A DNA stretch of 64,000 nt, taken from NCBI GenBank assembly GCA_013215945.1, contig JABSOM010000006.1, positions 124,001-188,000 of the forward strand, read 5' to 3'. Every line of letters begins with the position of its first letter. The stretch's first letter is position 1. Of this stretch, positions 28,667-37,356 are shown in pieces. The notes under the pieces were generated by a model, which saw only the letters and a list, made by a program, of their open reading frames with translations, had not been told where the DNA came from and did no database searches. The stretch comes from Campylobacteraceae bacterium. Its GTDB lineage: Bacteria > Campylobacterota > Campylobacteria > Campylobacterales > Arcobacteraceae. The translations under genes were made by a program, and so were the position numbers.

Positions 28667-30025
28667 TTATTCGTTCATACCTGCAAAAAAGGCGTCATTA
28701 TTTTTTGTTTTTTTCATTTTACTGTATAAGAATTTAAGTGCTTCTACTTCATCCATAGAAGCAATTGCATTTCTTAAAATCCACGTTTTTTGTAAAATTT
28801 CTGGATCTAATAATAATTCTTCTTTTCTTGTTCCTGATTTGATAATATCTAAGGCAGGATAAATTCTTCTATTTGCAGCTTTTCTACCTAATACAACTTC
28901 TGAGTTTCCAGTACCTTTGAATTCTTCAAAAATAACTTCATCCATTTTAGAACCTGTTTCAATTAATGCAGTAGAAATAATTGTTAAAGAACCACCCTCT
29001 TCAATATTACGTGCAGCTCCAAAAAATCGTTTTGGTTTGTGTAAAGCATTTGAATCAACTCCACCAGAAAGTACTTTTCCAGAACTAGGTGTTACTGAGT
29101 TATAAGCCCGTGCTAACCTCGTAATAGAATCTAATAAAATAACAACATCTTTTTTCATTTCAACTAAACGTTTTGCTTTTTCAATTACAATTTCAGCCAC
29201 TCGTACATGATTATGTGCTGGTAAATCAAAAGTAGAAGAATACACTTCTCCTTTAACTGAACGTTGCATATCAGTCACTTCTTCTGGTCTTTCATCAATT
29301 AATAAAACCATTAAATGTACATCGGGATGATTTCTAGAAATTCCATGTGCCAGTTCTTTTAATAACTCTGTTTTTCCTGTTTTTGGAGGAGCAACAATTA
29401 AACCACGTTGTCCCTTACCCATAGGAGCAAATAAATCTAACATTCGTCCTGTCATTCTTTCTGATTCATATTCAAAAGTATAACGTTCAGTAGGGTATAA
29501 AGGAGTTAAGTTGTCAAAGAGAGGTCTGTTTTTTGATTCTTTTATAGGTAGGTAGTTAATAGCTTCTATTTTTAGAAGTGCGTAATACTTTTCACTTTCT
29601 TTATTAGGAGGTCGTACTTGTCCAGTTACAATATCTCCTGTCCTTAAAGCAAATTTTCTAATTTGCGTAGCAGATACATAAGAATCATTAGAGGTATCAG
29701 AGAAATTTCCATCCATTGCTCTTAAAAATCCAAAACCTCCGTCTTTTATCTCTAAAATACCTGTGAAAAGTATAAAACCACCTGCATCAATTTGAGATTT
29801 TAAAATTGCGAACATCAATTCTTGTCGTTTGAGTTCTTGAGGATTTTCAACATCAACTTCATTGGCAATAACCAAGAGCTCTTCTAATGTTAATTGTCTT
29901 AATTTTTCAATTTTATATCCATCAACAGGAATATGTGTTCTAGGTTTCCTAGGACTGTTCTTCGTATTTTTTGCTTTTATATTTTGTTTAGCATTCGGGT
30001 TTGCTTGAGTTTTTGGCTCTTCCAT
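28667..30025 (-). CDS. rho: Transcription termination factor Rho
   Basis: Hexameric RNA-dependent ATPase that ends transcription. The 452-residue protein has a basic, low-complexity N-terminal extension (about 1-32, rich in Lys, Asn and Pro), the Rho N domain ([13 protein letters not shown]), the cold-shock-like RNA-binding domain with GFGFLR near residue 98, Walker A APPKTGKT at 212-219, Walker [17 protein letters not shown], the Q-loop/R-loop region and GTRKEELLL near the end. The length is slightly above the 419 of E. coli because of the N-terminal extension. It is a single gene. Confidence 0.97.
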   Translation of the reverse strand: MEEPKTQANPNAKQNIKAKNTKNSPRKPRTHIPVDGYKIEKLRQLTLEELLVIANEVDVENPQELKRQELMFAILKSQIDAGGFILFTGILEIKDGGFGFLRAMDGNFSDTSNDSYVSATQIRKFALRTGDIVTGQVRPPNKESEKYYALLKIEAINYLPIKESKNRPLFDNLTPLYPTERYTFEYESERMTGRMLDLFAPMGKGQRGLIVAPPKTGKTELLKELAHGISRNHPDVHLMVLLIDERPEEVTDMQRSVKGEVYSSTFDLPAHNHVRVAEIVIEKAKRLVEMKKDVVILLDSITRLARAYNSVTPSSGKVLSGGVDSNALHKPKRFFGAARNIEEGGSLTIISTALIETGSKMDEVIFEEFKGTGNSEVVLGRKAANRRIYPALDIIKSGTRKEELLLDPEILQKTWILRNAIASMDEVEALKFLYSKMKKTKNNDAFFAGMNE

Positions 30026-30179
30026 ATGAAATATGACCTTTTTATTTTTACATTAAGTATGTAGATTTTGGTAGTTTAATTTGATGATTCTTTAGATTAC
30101 CTTATTGTAGTCTATATTTAGTATTTTGTCAAATTATTCATTAAATAATATTAATTAAGGGGAAAAGAGTTAAAAGAAG

Positions 30180-30207
30180 TGGCAAAAAGCATTAATGCTT
30201 TTTGCCA
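30180..30207 (-). terminator. Terminator of the peroxiredoxin gene
   Basis: A perfect 28-base palindrome with 14-base arms starts 32 bases beyond the peroxiredoxin stop codon. On the minus strand it is followed by a pyrimidine-rich stretch. The rest of the 213-base gap to rho is AT-rich and must contain the rho promoter; nothing else is recognisable. Confidence 0.65.
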
Positions 30208-30238
30208 AGCTATGTAAATAATTTTATTTACAAAAGGC

Positions 30239-30835
30239 TTATAGTTTGTCTTCGTTAGAACCTAAGTATTTTGCAACACCTTCAGTTGTAGCAGTCATAC
30301 CTTCGTCACCTTTAGTCCAACCAGCAGGACAAACTTCACCATGCTCATTAGTAAATAACATAGTATCAACCATTCTAACCATTTCATCAATATTTCTACC
30401 TAATGGTAAATCATTAATAACTGCATGTCTAACAGTTCCGTCTTTGTCAATTAAAAATGATCCTCTTAATGCAACTGAATCATCAAGTAAAACATCATAA
30501 TCTCTAGCAATTGATTTAGTGATATCAGCAACTAATGGAAAATTAACTCTTCCAATTCCACCATTTTTAACATCAGTTTCTCTCCATGCAAAGTGAGAAA
30601 ATTGTGAATCAACAGAAACACCAATAACATTTACACCTCTTTCTTTAAAATCAGCTACTCTTTTAGAGAAAGCAATGATTTCTGAAGGACAAACAAAAGT
30701 AAAGTCTAGTGGGTAAAAGAATAGAACAGTACCGTTTTCTCCGAAGTTTTCATATAAGTTAAAATTGTCAACGATTTGACCATCAGCAAGTACAGTTGTA
30801 GCTGTAAAATCTGGAGCTTTTTTTGTTACTAACAT
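30239..30835 (-). CDS. 2-Cys peroxiredoxin (AhpC/Tsa family)
   Basis: Reduces hydrogen peroxide and organic hydroperoxides in the cytoplasm. The 198-residue chain has the peroxidatic cysteine C49 in FTFVCPSEI, the resolving cysteine C169 in GEVCPAGW, FYPLDFTF and the active-site arginine in LRGSFLID. This is the eukaryote-like Tsa/typical 2-Cys type found across Campylobacterota, usually recycled by thioredoxin or a rubredoxin-like partner. It is a single gene with its own terminator. The 340-base upstream gap contains a tandem repeat that could be an operator. Confidence 0.95.
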   Translation of the reverse strand: MLVTKKAPDFTATTVLADGQIVDNFNLYENFGENGTVLFFYPLDFTFVCPSEIIAFSKRVADFKERGVNVIGVSVDSQFSHFAWRETDVKNGGIGRVNFPLVADITKSIARDYDVLLDDSVALRGSFLIDKDGTVRHAVINDLPLGRNIDEMVRMVDTMLFTNEHGEVCPAGWTKGDEGMTATTEGVAKYLGSNEDKL

Positions 30836-30953
30836 ATTTAATTCCTTGTTTATAATTAATTTGATTTAAGAAAAGTTTTGTTTTTCTTTTGCAGTATTGT
30901 ATTATAAAATTCTAAAATTTAAACACAGTTTAGGAATAAATTTTTAAATTTAA

Positions 30954-30984
30954 GATAATTTTTATTTATGGATAATTTTTATCC
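30954..30984. promoter_or_regulatory. Tandem GATAATTTTTAT repeats upstream of the peroxiredoxin and ferredoxin genes
   Basis: Two direct copies of a 12-base sequence (30954-30965 and 30971-30982) are spaced 17 bases; the second forms part of a perfect inverted repeat GGATAA-TTT-TTATCC (30970-30984). They lie in the 340-base divergent gap between the peroxiredoxin and ferredoxin genes, about 120 bases from the former. Control by a peroxide or iron regulator (PerR or Fur) is a guess. The remainder of the gap is AT-rich without genes. Confidence 0.35.
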
Positions 30985-31175
30985 TTTAAAGTAAGAACTA
31001 CTATCATTTTTAATAATAAAAATAGATAAATTTTAATCACAAGCAAAAAACTTGTCTATAGTATGTTTCTTTTTGATACATAATACTCTGCTTTAGTACT
31101 TAATATACTGTATATATTAAAGAAATATTTATTATTACTGTGATAAAGTAAAATATAAATACATTAGGAAAAGAT

Positions 31176-31433
31176 ATGGCAGTAAGAATAACGGATACAT
31201 GTATCTCATGTGATGCATGTTTAGATGAATGTCCAACAGAGTCAATTGTGGACAACGACGATAACCCAACTGGTGAAGATATTTATTATGTAAACCCAGA
31301 AACCTGTACAGAATGTGTTGGAGATAATGATGAACCAGCATGTGCAGAAGCCTGTCCAACAGAAGGATGTATTGTTTGGGATAATCCAACTACATCTGGT
31401 GCTGTTCATAATGAAGCAGTAGTCGAAGAATAA
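31176..31433 (+). CDS. fdx: Alvin-type 2[4Fe-4S] ferredoxin
   Basis: An 85-residue electron carrier with two cubane clusters. The first motif is C9-x2-C12-x2-C15-x3-C19-P; the second is C44-x2-C47-x8-C56-x3-C60-P, the eight-residue insertion being the mark of Allochromatium-type ferredoxins with very low potential clusters. An additional cysteine (C65) follows. In Campylobacterota such ferredoxins serve pyruvate and 2-oxoglutarate oxidoreductases; that link is from general knowledge. The ribosome site AGGAAAAG precedes the ATG. A terminator follows. Confidence 0.94.
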   Translation: MAVRITDTCISCDACLDECPTESIVDNDDNPTGEDIYYVNPETCTECVGDNDEPACAEACPTEGCIVWDNPTTSGAVHNEAVVEE

Positions 31434-31449
31434 AAAGTATTCTTTATAT

Positions 31450-31474
31450 AAAGGTTAAGTAAAACTTAACCTTT
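31450..31474 (+). terminator. Terminator of the ferredoxin gene
   Basis: An 11-base-pair stem (31450-31460 and 31464-31474, three-base loop) begins 16 bases after the ferredoxin stop and is followed by ATTTCA. A weaker hairpin (AAAAAGAG/CTCTTTTT, 31505-31529) follows before the ndk promoter. Confidence 0.65.
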
Positions 31475-31572
31475 ATTTCACTTAAACAAATTTTATTTTA
31501 TGCAAAAAAGAGTAAATACAGCTCTTTTTACTAAATAAGAAATCAAGCCTTGCCTTTTAAATTTTATTTAGG

Positions 31573-31578
31573 TATAAT
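31573..31578 (+). promoter_or_regulatory. Probable -10 element of the ndk operon
   Basis: TATAAT in the context GGTATAATCCGCGAC, 35 bases upstream of the ndk start, is a consensus housekeeping -10 box followed by an unusually GC-rich start region. Campylobacterota promoters usually lack a strong -35, as here. It would drive ndk and probably yceD-rpmF-plsX-fabH. Confidence 0.6.
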
Positions 31579-31612
31579 CCGCGACTTAAAAACAAAAAAT
31601 AGGAAAATATAA

Positions 31613-32026
31613 ATGGAACAAACATTATCTATCATTAAACCTGACGCAGTTGCAAAAAATGTAGTTGGTCAAATTCTATCTAGATTTGAAGCTGCAAACT
31701 TAAGAATTGTTGCTACAAAAAAGTTACAATTAAGCCAAGCTGATGCAGAAGCTTTTTATGCAGTTCATGCAGAAAGACCTTTTTTCGCTGATTTAGTTAA
31801 ATTCATGATTTCTGGGCCAGTTGTTGTAACTGTTTTAGAAGGTGAAAACGCTATGCAAATCAATAGAGACTTAATGGGTGCTACTAACCCTAAAGAAGCA
31901 GAAGCTGGTACAATTAGAGCAGACTTTGCAGATTCAATTGATGCAAATGCAGTTCATGGTTCAGATTCTGTTGAAAATGCAAAAAATGAAATCGCTTTCT
32001 ATTTTGCAACAAGAGAACTTTCTTAA
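31613..32026 (+). CDS. ndk: Nucleoside diphosphate kinase
   Basis: Transfers the gamma phosphate between nucleoside di- and triphosphates. The 137-residue chain is full length, with SIIKPDAV at the N-terminus, [13 protein letters not shown], the [15 protein letters not shown] loop, and the phosphorylated histidine H115 in AVHGSDS. It heads the run ndk-yceD-rpmF-plsX-fabH, each gene following within 12 bases or overlapping. Confidence 0.97.
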   Translation: MEQTLSIIKPDAVAKNVVGQILSRFEAANLRIVATKKLQLSQADAEAFYAVHAERPFFADLVKFMISGPVVVTVLEGENAMQINRDLMGATNPKEAEAGTIRADFADSIDANAVHGSDSVENAKNEIAFYFATRELS

Positions 32027-32038
32027 TAAGTAATTATT

Positions 32039-32416
32039 ATGAAAATTGAATTTAGAAAGTTACCAACAGTAAAGAAAGATTTCTCAACTTCTTTGCTTTC
32101 AGTTAAATTTGAAGGTACTTTCTGTAAGATATCATCAACATTAGCGAAATTTGAAACCACCTTGCGTGGAACAATTGAGTGTGCGTGTTGTAGATGTAGC
32201 GAAACTGATACATTAGACCTTGATGAAACGTTTGATTTTTTAGTAAGCGATAGAGTACACAAAAATGAAGAATCGGAAGATTTAATCATAGAACTAAACA
32301 ATGACATCATTGATTTTGATGAAATTATACAAAGTGAAGTCGCATCTTTTCAAAGTGAGTATTACTTATGTGATACCTGCAAAGAAAACAATGAGGACTT
32401 CGAAAAAGAATTTTAA
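32039..32416 (+). CDS. YceD/DUF177-family protein
   Basis: A 125-residue acidic protein in the position of YceD, directly upstream of rpmF. It has the family's beta-rich N-terminal half and two cysteine clusters, ECACCRC (about residues 42-48) and CDTC (about 112-115), which could together bind a metal. YceD (DUF177) family members are linked to 23S rRNA accumulation and ribosome assembly; the exact role is not settled. It lies 12 bases after ndk and 9 before rpmF. Confidence 0.8.
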   Translation: MKIEFRKLPTVKKDFSTSLLSVKFEGTFCKISSTLAKFETTLRGTIECACCRCSETDTLDLDETFDFLVSDRVHKNEESEDLIIELNNDIIDFDEIIQSEVASFQSEYYLCDTCKENNEDFEKEF

Positions 32417-32425
32417 GGAAATATT

Positions 32426-32578
32426 ATGGCAGTACCAAAAAGACGAGTCTCTCATTCCAGAGCGGCTAAAAGAAGAACACATTACAAGATTACATTAAAA
32501 AGACCTGTTAAAGATACTGATGGAACTTGGAAGATGCCTCATACGGTTAACCCTAACACTGGTGAATACAAAAACTAA
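32426..32578 (+). CDS. rpmF: 50S ribosomal protein L32
   Basis: A 50-residue basic protein starting [17 protein letters not shown], the L32 signature. It has none of the four zinc-binding cysteines found in C-plus L32 proteins, so it is the zinc-free type. The ribosome site is AAGGAAAT. Its TAA stop overlaps the plsX ATG by one base (TAATG), so the two are coupled; the rpmF-plsX-fabH order is conserved in many bacteria. Confidence 0.96.
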   Translation: MAVPKRRVSHSRAAKRRTHYKITLKRPVKDTDGTWKMPHTVNPNTGEYKN

Positions 32579-33570
32579 TGTTAAAGATCGCAATTGATGC
32601 GATGGGTGGGGACTTTGGTCCCGAGCCTATTGTAGATGGACTTTTAGCGGCACTCAAAAACAACAACAAATTTACAGCTATTGCTGTAGGTGATGAAGAA
32701 CAACTCCTAAGATTAATCCCCGAAAAATACCTTAATAGAATAGAAATACTTGATACTAAAGATGTAATATCTATGTCTGATTCTGCAACTGATGCATTAA
32801 AAAGAAAAGAATCAACTATTTATAAAGCCATTGAACTTGTAAGAAATAATGAAGCAGCAGCTGTTGTTTCAGCAGGACATTCAGGCGCTTCAATGTCTTT
32901 AGCTACTTTACGAATAGGTAGGATTAAAGGGGTTACTAGACCCGCAATTGCTACATTAATGCCAACAAGTGAAAATCAAAATACTTTGGTTTTAGATGTT
33001 GGTGCGAATGTAGATTGTGATGCAAAAAACCTTTTAGAATTTGCTATTATGGGACAAGTATATGCAGAAGATGTACTAGAACTTGATGAACCAATTATTG
33101 GTTTATTATCAAATGGTGAAGAAGAATCAAAAGGGAACGAAGCAACAAAAGAAGCTTACAAGCTAATTTCTGCGCTTCCAAATTTTGCTGGTAATATTGA
33201 AGGTGCTGATATCTTTAAAGGTACTGTTGATGTTGTTGTGTGTGATGGTTTCATTGGAAATATTGTATTAAAAACAGCAGAAGGTGTTGCTGATACTATT
33301 GGTTTGATTCTTAAAAAGAATCTAAAAAGATCATTAATATCAATAGCTGGTGCTGTTTTAATGAGAAAAGTATTTAAGAGTTTAAAAGTTAGAGTTGATT
33401 ATGCTGAATATGGTGGAGCTCCTTTATTAGGGGTTAAAGCTCCTGTTATTATTGCCCATGGAAAATCCAATCCAAAAGCAATAAAAAATGCTATTTTTCA
33501 AGCAATTAATGCAGCTAGTTCAAATCTCAACCAAGATATTGAAGACAGATTAAAAAAATACAAAGACTAA
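32578..33570 (+). CDS. plsX: Phosphate acyltransferase PlsX
   Basis: Makes acyl-phosphate from acyl-ACP for the first acylation of glycerol-3-phosphate. The 330-residue protein has [18 protein letters not shown] at the N-terminus, the [14 protein letters not shown] motif, [18 protein letters not shown], and the [17 protein letters not shown] block near residue 220; all are diagnostic. It starts on the last base of rpmF and is followed after 9 bases by fabH. Confidence 0.96.
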   Translation: MLKIAIDAMGGDFGPEPIVDGLLAALKNNNKFTAIAVGDEEQLLRLIPEKYLNRIEILDTKDVISMSDSATDALKRKESTIYKAIELVRNNEAAAVVSAGHSGASMSLATLRIGRIKGVTRPAIATLMPTSENQNTLVLDVGANVDCDAKNLLEFAIMGQVYAEDVLELDEPIIGLLSNGEEESKGNEATKEAYKLISALPNFAGNIEGADIFKGTVDVVVCDGFIGNIVLKTAEGVADTIGLILKKNLKRSLISIAGAVLMRKVFKSLKVRVDYAEYGGAPLLGVKAPVIIAHGKSNPKAIKNAIFQAINAASSNLNQDIEDRLKKYKD

Positions 33571-33579
33571 GGAAGATAT

Positions 33580-34578
33580 ATGGCTTATGCAGCTTTTAAG
33601 TCTATTGGTGCTTATATTCCACCAAAAATAATGACGAATGCAGATTTTGAAAAAATTATCGATACCACCGATGAATGGATTGTCAAAAGAACAGGAATCC
33701 GAGAAAGAAGAATCTCTGAAGAAAATGAAGCATCATCTGATTTAGGATACAGAGCAGCAGAAGTTGCTATTAAAAGAGCAGGCATAAACAAAGAAGATAT
33801 AGATTTGGTTATTTGTGCTACTGTGACACCTGATTATTTATGCATGCCTTCAACAGCATGTTTAATCGCATCAAAATTAGATTTACCACCTGTTCAAGCT
33901 TTTGATATTTCAGCTGCTTGTACTGGTTTTGTATATGCTCTTAGTATTGCAAAAGCATTTATTGAAGCTGGAATGAAAAAAAATGTTCTTATAGTTGGAG
34001 CTGAAACCTACACTTCTATTTTAGATTATACAGACAGGGGAACCTGTTTTATTTTTGGAGATGGTGCCGGTGCTGCAATGATATGTGCTACGTCTAATAA
34101 AGATGAAGCGATTATTGATGTTAACTGCTGCAGTGATGGTAATTATAGTGATTTAATTAAAACTCCTGGTGGCGGAAGTTTGCATCCATGCAGCCAAGAA
34201 GTTTTGGATCAAAAAATGGCTTGCATTAAAATGAAGGGAAATGAAACCTTTAAACTTGCAGTTAAAACCCTGACTTCTGATGTTCAAGTTATGATGAAAA
34301 AACATAATTTAATTAATGAAGATATTAATCATTTTATACCACATCAGGCAAATATGAGAATTATTAAAGCTGTTGGAACTGCTTTAAAACTTACTGAAGA
34401 ACAAACTGTTGTAACTGTTGATAGATACGGTAATACATCAGCAGCTTCTATTCCTATGGCTATGAATTATGCTTATGAACAAGGTAAAATTAAAGCAGGT
34501 CATACTATTTTATTTGATGCTTTTGGTTCTGGTCTTACTTGGGGTTCTGCTCTTTTTCCTTTTGCAGGAAAAGAATAA
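33580..34578 (+). CDS. fabH: 3-Oxoacyl-ACP synthase III FabH
   Basis: Starts fatty-acid synthesis by condensing acetyl-CoA with malonyl-ACP. The 332-residue chain has the catalytic triad: cysteine C114 in DISAACTGF, histidine in FIPHQANMRI and asparagine in RYGNTSAAS. TTDEWIVKRTGIRERR near residue 30 and FGDGAGAAM are also typical. It ends the operon and is followed by a strong terminator. Confidence 0.97.
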   Translation: MAYAAFKSIGAYIPPKIMTNADFEKIIDTTDEWIVKRTGIRERRISEENEASSDLGYRAAEVAIKRAGINKEDIDLVICATVTPDYLCMPSTACLIASKLDLPPVQAFDISAACTGFVYALSIAKAFIEAGMKKNVLIVGAETYTSILDYTDRGTCFIFGDGAGAAMICATSNKDEAIIDVNCCSDGNYSDLIKTPGGGSLHPCSQEVLDQKMACIKMKGNETFKLAVKTLTSDVQVMMKKHNLINEDINHFIPHQANMRIIKAVGTALKLTEEQTVVTVDRYGNTSAASIPMAMNYAYEQGKIKAGHTILFDAFGSGLTWGSALFPFAGKE

Positions 34579-34590
34579 AATTTCTTGATT

Positions 34591-34624
34591 AAAAAAAGCT
34601 TGAAGATTTCTTCAAGCTTTTTTT
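34591..34624 (+). terminator. Strong intrinsic terminator after fabH
   Basis: Arms of 16 bases (34591-34606 and 34609-34624) form a near loop-free stem around GCTTGAAGA/TCTTCAAGC, ending in seven Ts. This is the clearest terminator in the window and closes the ndk-fabH operon. Confidence 0.9.
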
Positions 34625-34691
34625 ATGCCAAAATACTTCTACTAAACCCTATTTCACTCTTTTATTAAGTACTTTATGATAATGTATAGTT

Positions 34692-35366
34692 ATGAAAATA
34701 CTAGTTATTGAGGACAATTTTACCCTAGCAGATGCACTTGAATCTATACTTACTCATGCCAATTACATTGTAGATGTATTTAGTGATGGAGAAGAAGGTA
34801 TTTATGCATTAAAGAACCATGTGTATGATTTATTAATTCTTGACTTAGGACTTCCCAAACTTGATGGCATTGATATTTTAACGCAATTACGAAAAGAGAA
34901 AAATGATATTCCAGTTATTATTATTTCAGCTCGAGATAAATTGGATCAAAGAATATTGGGATTACACTCAGGAGCAGATGATTACATTTGTAAACCTTTT
35001 GAATTTGAAGAAATATTAGCCAGGATAGAAGCTGTATTAAGACGAAAAAATAAAAAAGTGGAAAAAAGCATTATACACAATGATTTGCACTTCGACTTAT
35101 TTACAAAAACACTCAGAAAAAACAATATTATTGTCAATTTAAGTAAAAGAGAAAATGATATTTTAGAATACTTATTAAAAAATGCGAATAACATTATTTC
35201 AAAAAACAATCTTGCTCAATATATTACTTCTTTTGATGAAGATTTTAATCCAACCGCTATAGAAACCTATATTTCGCGTTTACGTAAAAAATTAAATACT
35301 TCTATAGATTTAAAAACAATAAGGGGCTTGGGATATATTTTAAAAAAACCTCTCTACAATGAATAA
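34692..35366 (+). CDS. OmpR/TctD-like response regulator
   Basis: A 224-residue response regulator with receiver domain (acidic pair E7-D8, phospho-acceptor D51 in LILDLGLP, the SARDK threonine/serine position and K102-like KPF) and an OmpR-type winged helix (about 130-222) containing SKREN-DILEYLL and AIETYISRLRKKL. It overlaps the partner kinase gene by eight bases. The kinase's TctE-like sensor suggests control of a transporter for a carboxylate or organophosphate, and an ABC importer operon lies just beyond on the other strand. Confidence 0.92.
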   Translation: MKILVIEDNFTLADALESILTHANYIVDVFSDGEEGIYALKNHVYDLLILDLGLPKLDGIDILTQLRKEKNDIPVIIISARDKLDQRILGLHSGADDYICKPFEFEEILARIEAVLRRKNKKVEKSIIHNDLHFDLFTKTLRKNNIIVNLSKRENDILEYLLKNANNIISKNNLAQYITSFDEDFNPTAIETYISRLRKKLNTSIDLKTIRGLGYILKKPLYNE

Positions 35367-36729
35367 TAACTCGATATACAACAGATTAATACTTCGTCTT
35401 ATCATCCCCATGATTTTAATTAATATACTTATTTTTGCTCTGGTGTATTTATTATTTGGGCAAAAAGTAAATACCTTTTTTGATCACAATCTTTTAGCAG
35501 CCGCAAAAAGTATTAAAGAAAAGACGCTGGTTGAATACGATAAGTTAATTGTAAATCTGCCTTATTTTTCTATTGATATGCTTGAAAATAACAATAAAGG
35601 ACATGCTTTTTATAGTGTTCAAAATGAAGATGGCAAAATAATTGCTGGTTTTAAAAATATTCCAGATCCATTAAATAAAGAAAATGAAATACAATTTTAT
35701 TATGCAAACTATTATGATAAAGAAGTCAGAGTTATTTATTTAAAAACACAAATCTTGCAAAAAGACTCTATTTATAATGCAACCATTAAATTAGCTGTAA
35801 CCTTAGACAATAGAGAAGAAGTATTAAGGGAGATATTATTACTTGTAATCTTCATTTCTCTTATTATCATTATTACAGCAACTGTTATTTCAAAGTGGGG
35901 AGTTAAAAATGCCCTTTCCCCTTTATACAGTTTACAAAAAACATTACAATCAAGGGATGCACATGATCTAAATCCCATCCATGTAAAAGTACCAAATGAA
36001 GTACAAATAATGATTGATGGTATTAATGCTTTATTACAAAGAATCAAAGGCAATATTTCTTATATGGAACGTTTTAATGCTGACGTTTCTCATCAATTAA
36101 GAACACCACTTGCTGAGTTAAAAGCTTTTGTACAACTCAATGATAAAAAAGTAGATAAAAACTACTATAAAAAAATAAAATTAATCGATAGCATGGCGCA
36201 TACTGTTAATCAGCTTTTATTTTATGCTAAAACCAATCCTGGTGCTTTTAATAAAGAACATTTTAGAACTGTTAATCTTGTATCTTTATGCCAAGACATA
36301 TTTGAGAAAATTGTGCCAACAATTTACGATAATAATTTTGAATTTGAATTTATTTATTCAAGAAAAGAGATTAATATTAATTGTGATGTTATTTTAATAG
36401 AAGCCTTAGTTAGTAATGTAATTAATAATTCATTAAAATATGCTAAAAATGCTTTAGGAGAAGATTTAATTACTTTTGAAATAAAAGAATCAAAAGATTG
36501 TGTCTATTTAATTATGAAGGATAAAGGAGAAGGTATTGAAGAAATACATCATAAAAATGTTTTTGAGCGTTTTGTACGATTAGATTGTAATACTCAAGGT
36601 ACGGGTTTAGGATTAAATATTGTAGCTCAAATTGTAGAACTACATAAAGCTAAGGTATCGCTAGAAAATACAGAAAATGAGTTTTGTGTTATTATTGAAT
36701 TTAAGAAAGAAGAACTCTTTAATACTTAA
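35359..36729 (+). CDS. TctE-like sensor histidine kinase
   Basis: A 456-residue membrane kinase. Membrane helix 1 is at about 9-29; the periplasmic part (about 30-155) has the arrangement of the 2CSK_N domain of TctE kinases (ALLAAAKSIKEK-like opening, LPYFSIDML, a GKIIAGFKNIPDP turn). Helix 2 is at about 156-178, then HAMP, HisKA with H245 in DVSHQLRTPLAE, and a HATPase domain (N-box NVINNSLKYA, DKGEGI, GTGLGLN). It overlaps both the regulator gene (8 bases) and the convergent phosphatase gene (4 bases). TctE kinases sense external tricarboxylates or similar anions. Confidence 0.9.
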   Translation: MNNNSIYNRLILRLIIPMILINILIFALVYLLFGQKVNTFFDHNLLAAAKSIKEKTLVEYDKLIVNLPYFSIDMLENNNKGHAFYSVQNEDGKIIAGFKNIPDPLNKENEIQFYYANYYDKEVRVIYLKTQILQKDSIYNATIKLAVTLDNREEVLREILLLVIFISLIIIITATVISKWGVKNALSPLYSLQKTLQSRDAHDLNPIHVKVPNEVQIMIDGINALLQRIKGNISYMERFNADVSHQLRTPLAELKAFVQLNDKKVDKNYYKKIKLIDSMAHTVNQLLFYAKTNPGAFNKEHFRTVNLVSLCQDIFEKIVPTIYDNNFEFEFIYSRKEININCDVILIEALVSNVINNSLKYAKNALGEDLITFEIKESKDCVYLIMKDKGEGIEEIHHKNVFERFVRLDCNTQGTGLGLNIVAQIVELHKAKVSLENTENEFCVIIEFKKEELFNT

Positions 36730-37313
36730 AGAATACTAACCTTCTCTCCTATTTTTTGGAAACGCAGTATTTGTGCATTTTGGGGATCAGCGATACTTGA
36801 TAATTCGCTTAAGTCTTTTTCTAAATAGTGTGCCAGTGCCACTTTAATTGCCACCCAATGAGAAACAACAACAATATTTTTTCCTTGATTATTCTCAAAA
36901 ATATTTTCCAAAGCTTTTATCATACGTTCTTGTACTTCTAAAAAACTTTCCGCCCCGATCACATCAAATAAATGAGATTCATTCCAAAAGTTATGAGTTT
37001 GTACTGCATCATTTTTTTTGATCTCATCTTGCGTTTTACCTTCCCAAACACCTAAAGATATCTCTTTTAATCCCTCTACACAAATAGCTTCTAAGTTAGA
37101 TTCTTTTAAAATAATGGCAATAGTATCTATTGTTCGTTTCAAAGGACTCACATAAGCTTTATGAAGTGTAATTTCTTGCATCAAATCTTTTGCTTTATGC
37201 GCTTGAGATATACCCTCTTGTGTTAAGTCTGCATTTAAAGAACCCTGCCATCTTTTTTCAAGGTTCCATTTGGTTTGTCCATGTCTGATTAAATATATAT
37301 TCGTTTCTAACAT
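36726..37313 (-). CDS. Histidine phosphatase family protein
   Basis: A 195-residue branch-1 histidine phosphatase. The catalytic motif LIRHGQTKWN (nucleophile H11), ADLTQEG, SPLKRTIDT with the second arginine, the acidic residue in EISLGVWEGK, and the final VVVSHWVAI histidine are all visible. Members include phosphoglycerate mutases, CobC and small-metabolite phosphatases; this one is not assignable by sequence alone. It is the last gene of the ABC-importer run, 43 bases after the ATPase gene, separated by a hairpin. A role in dephosphorylating an imported compound is a context-based guess. Confidence 0.83.
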   Translation of the reverse strand: MLETNIYLIRHGQTKWNLEKRWQGSLNADLTQEGISQAHKAKDLMQEITLHKAYVSPLKRTIDTIAIILKESNLEAICVEGLKEISLGVWEGKTQDEIKKNDAVQTHNFWNESHLFDVIGAESFLEVQERMIKALENIFENNQGKNIVVVSHWVAIKVALAHYLEKDLSELSSIADPQNAQILRFQKIGEKVSIL

Positions 37314-37325
37314 TCTATTTCCTTG

Positions 37326-37354
37326 TTTTACCTAAGATTTTATCTTAGGTAAAA
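37326..37354. terminator. Hairpin between ABC ATPase and phosphatase genes
   Basis: A 12-base-pair perfect stem (37326-37337 and 37343-37354, five-base loop) fills the gap between the ATPase stop and the phosphatase ribosome site. There is no T-run on the minus strand, so it is more likely an mRNA stabiliser or attenuator than a full terminator. Confidence 0.5.
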
Positions 37355-37356
37355 TT

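Noticed and set aside
31135-31389. Antisense frame across the ferredoxin gene
   Set aside because: Leucine- and histidine-rich translation of the ferredoxin complement; no ribosome site or plausible protein.
37326-37354. Full terminator of the ABC operon
   Set aside because: No T-run on the minus strand and the phosphatase follows closely; more likely a processing or attenuating hairpin.
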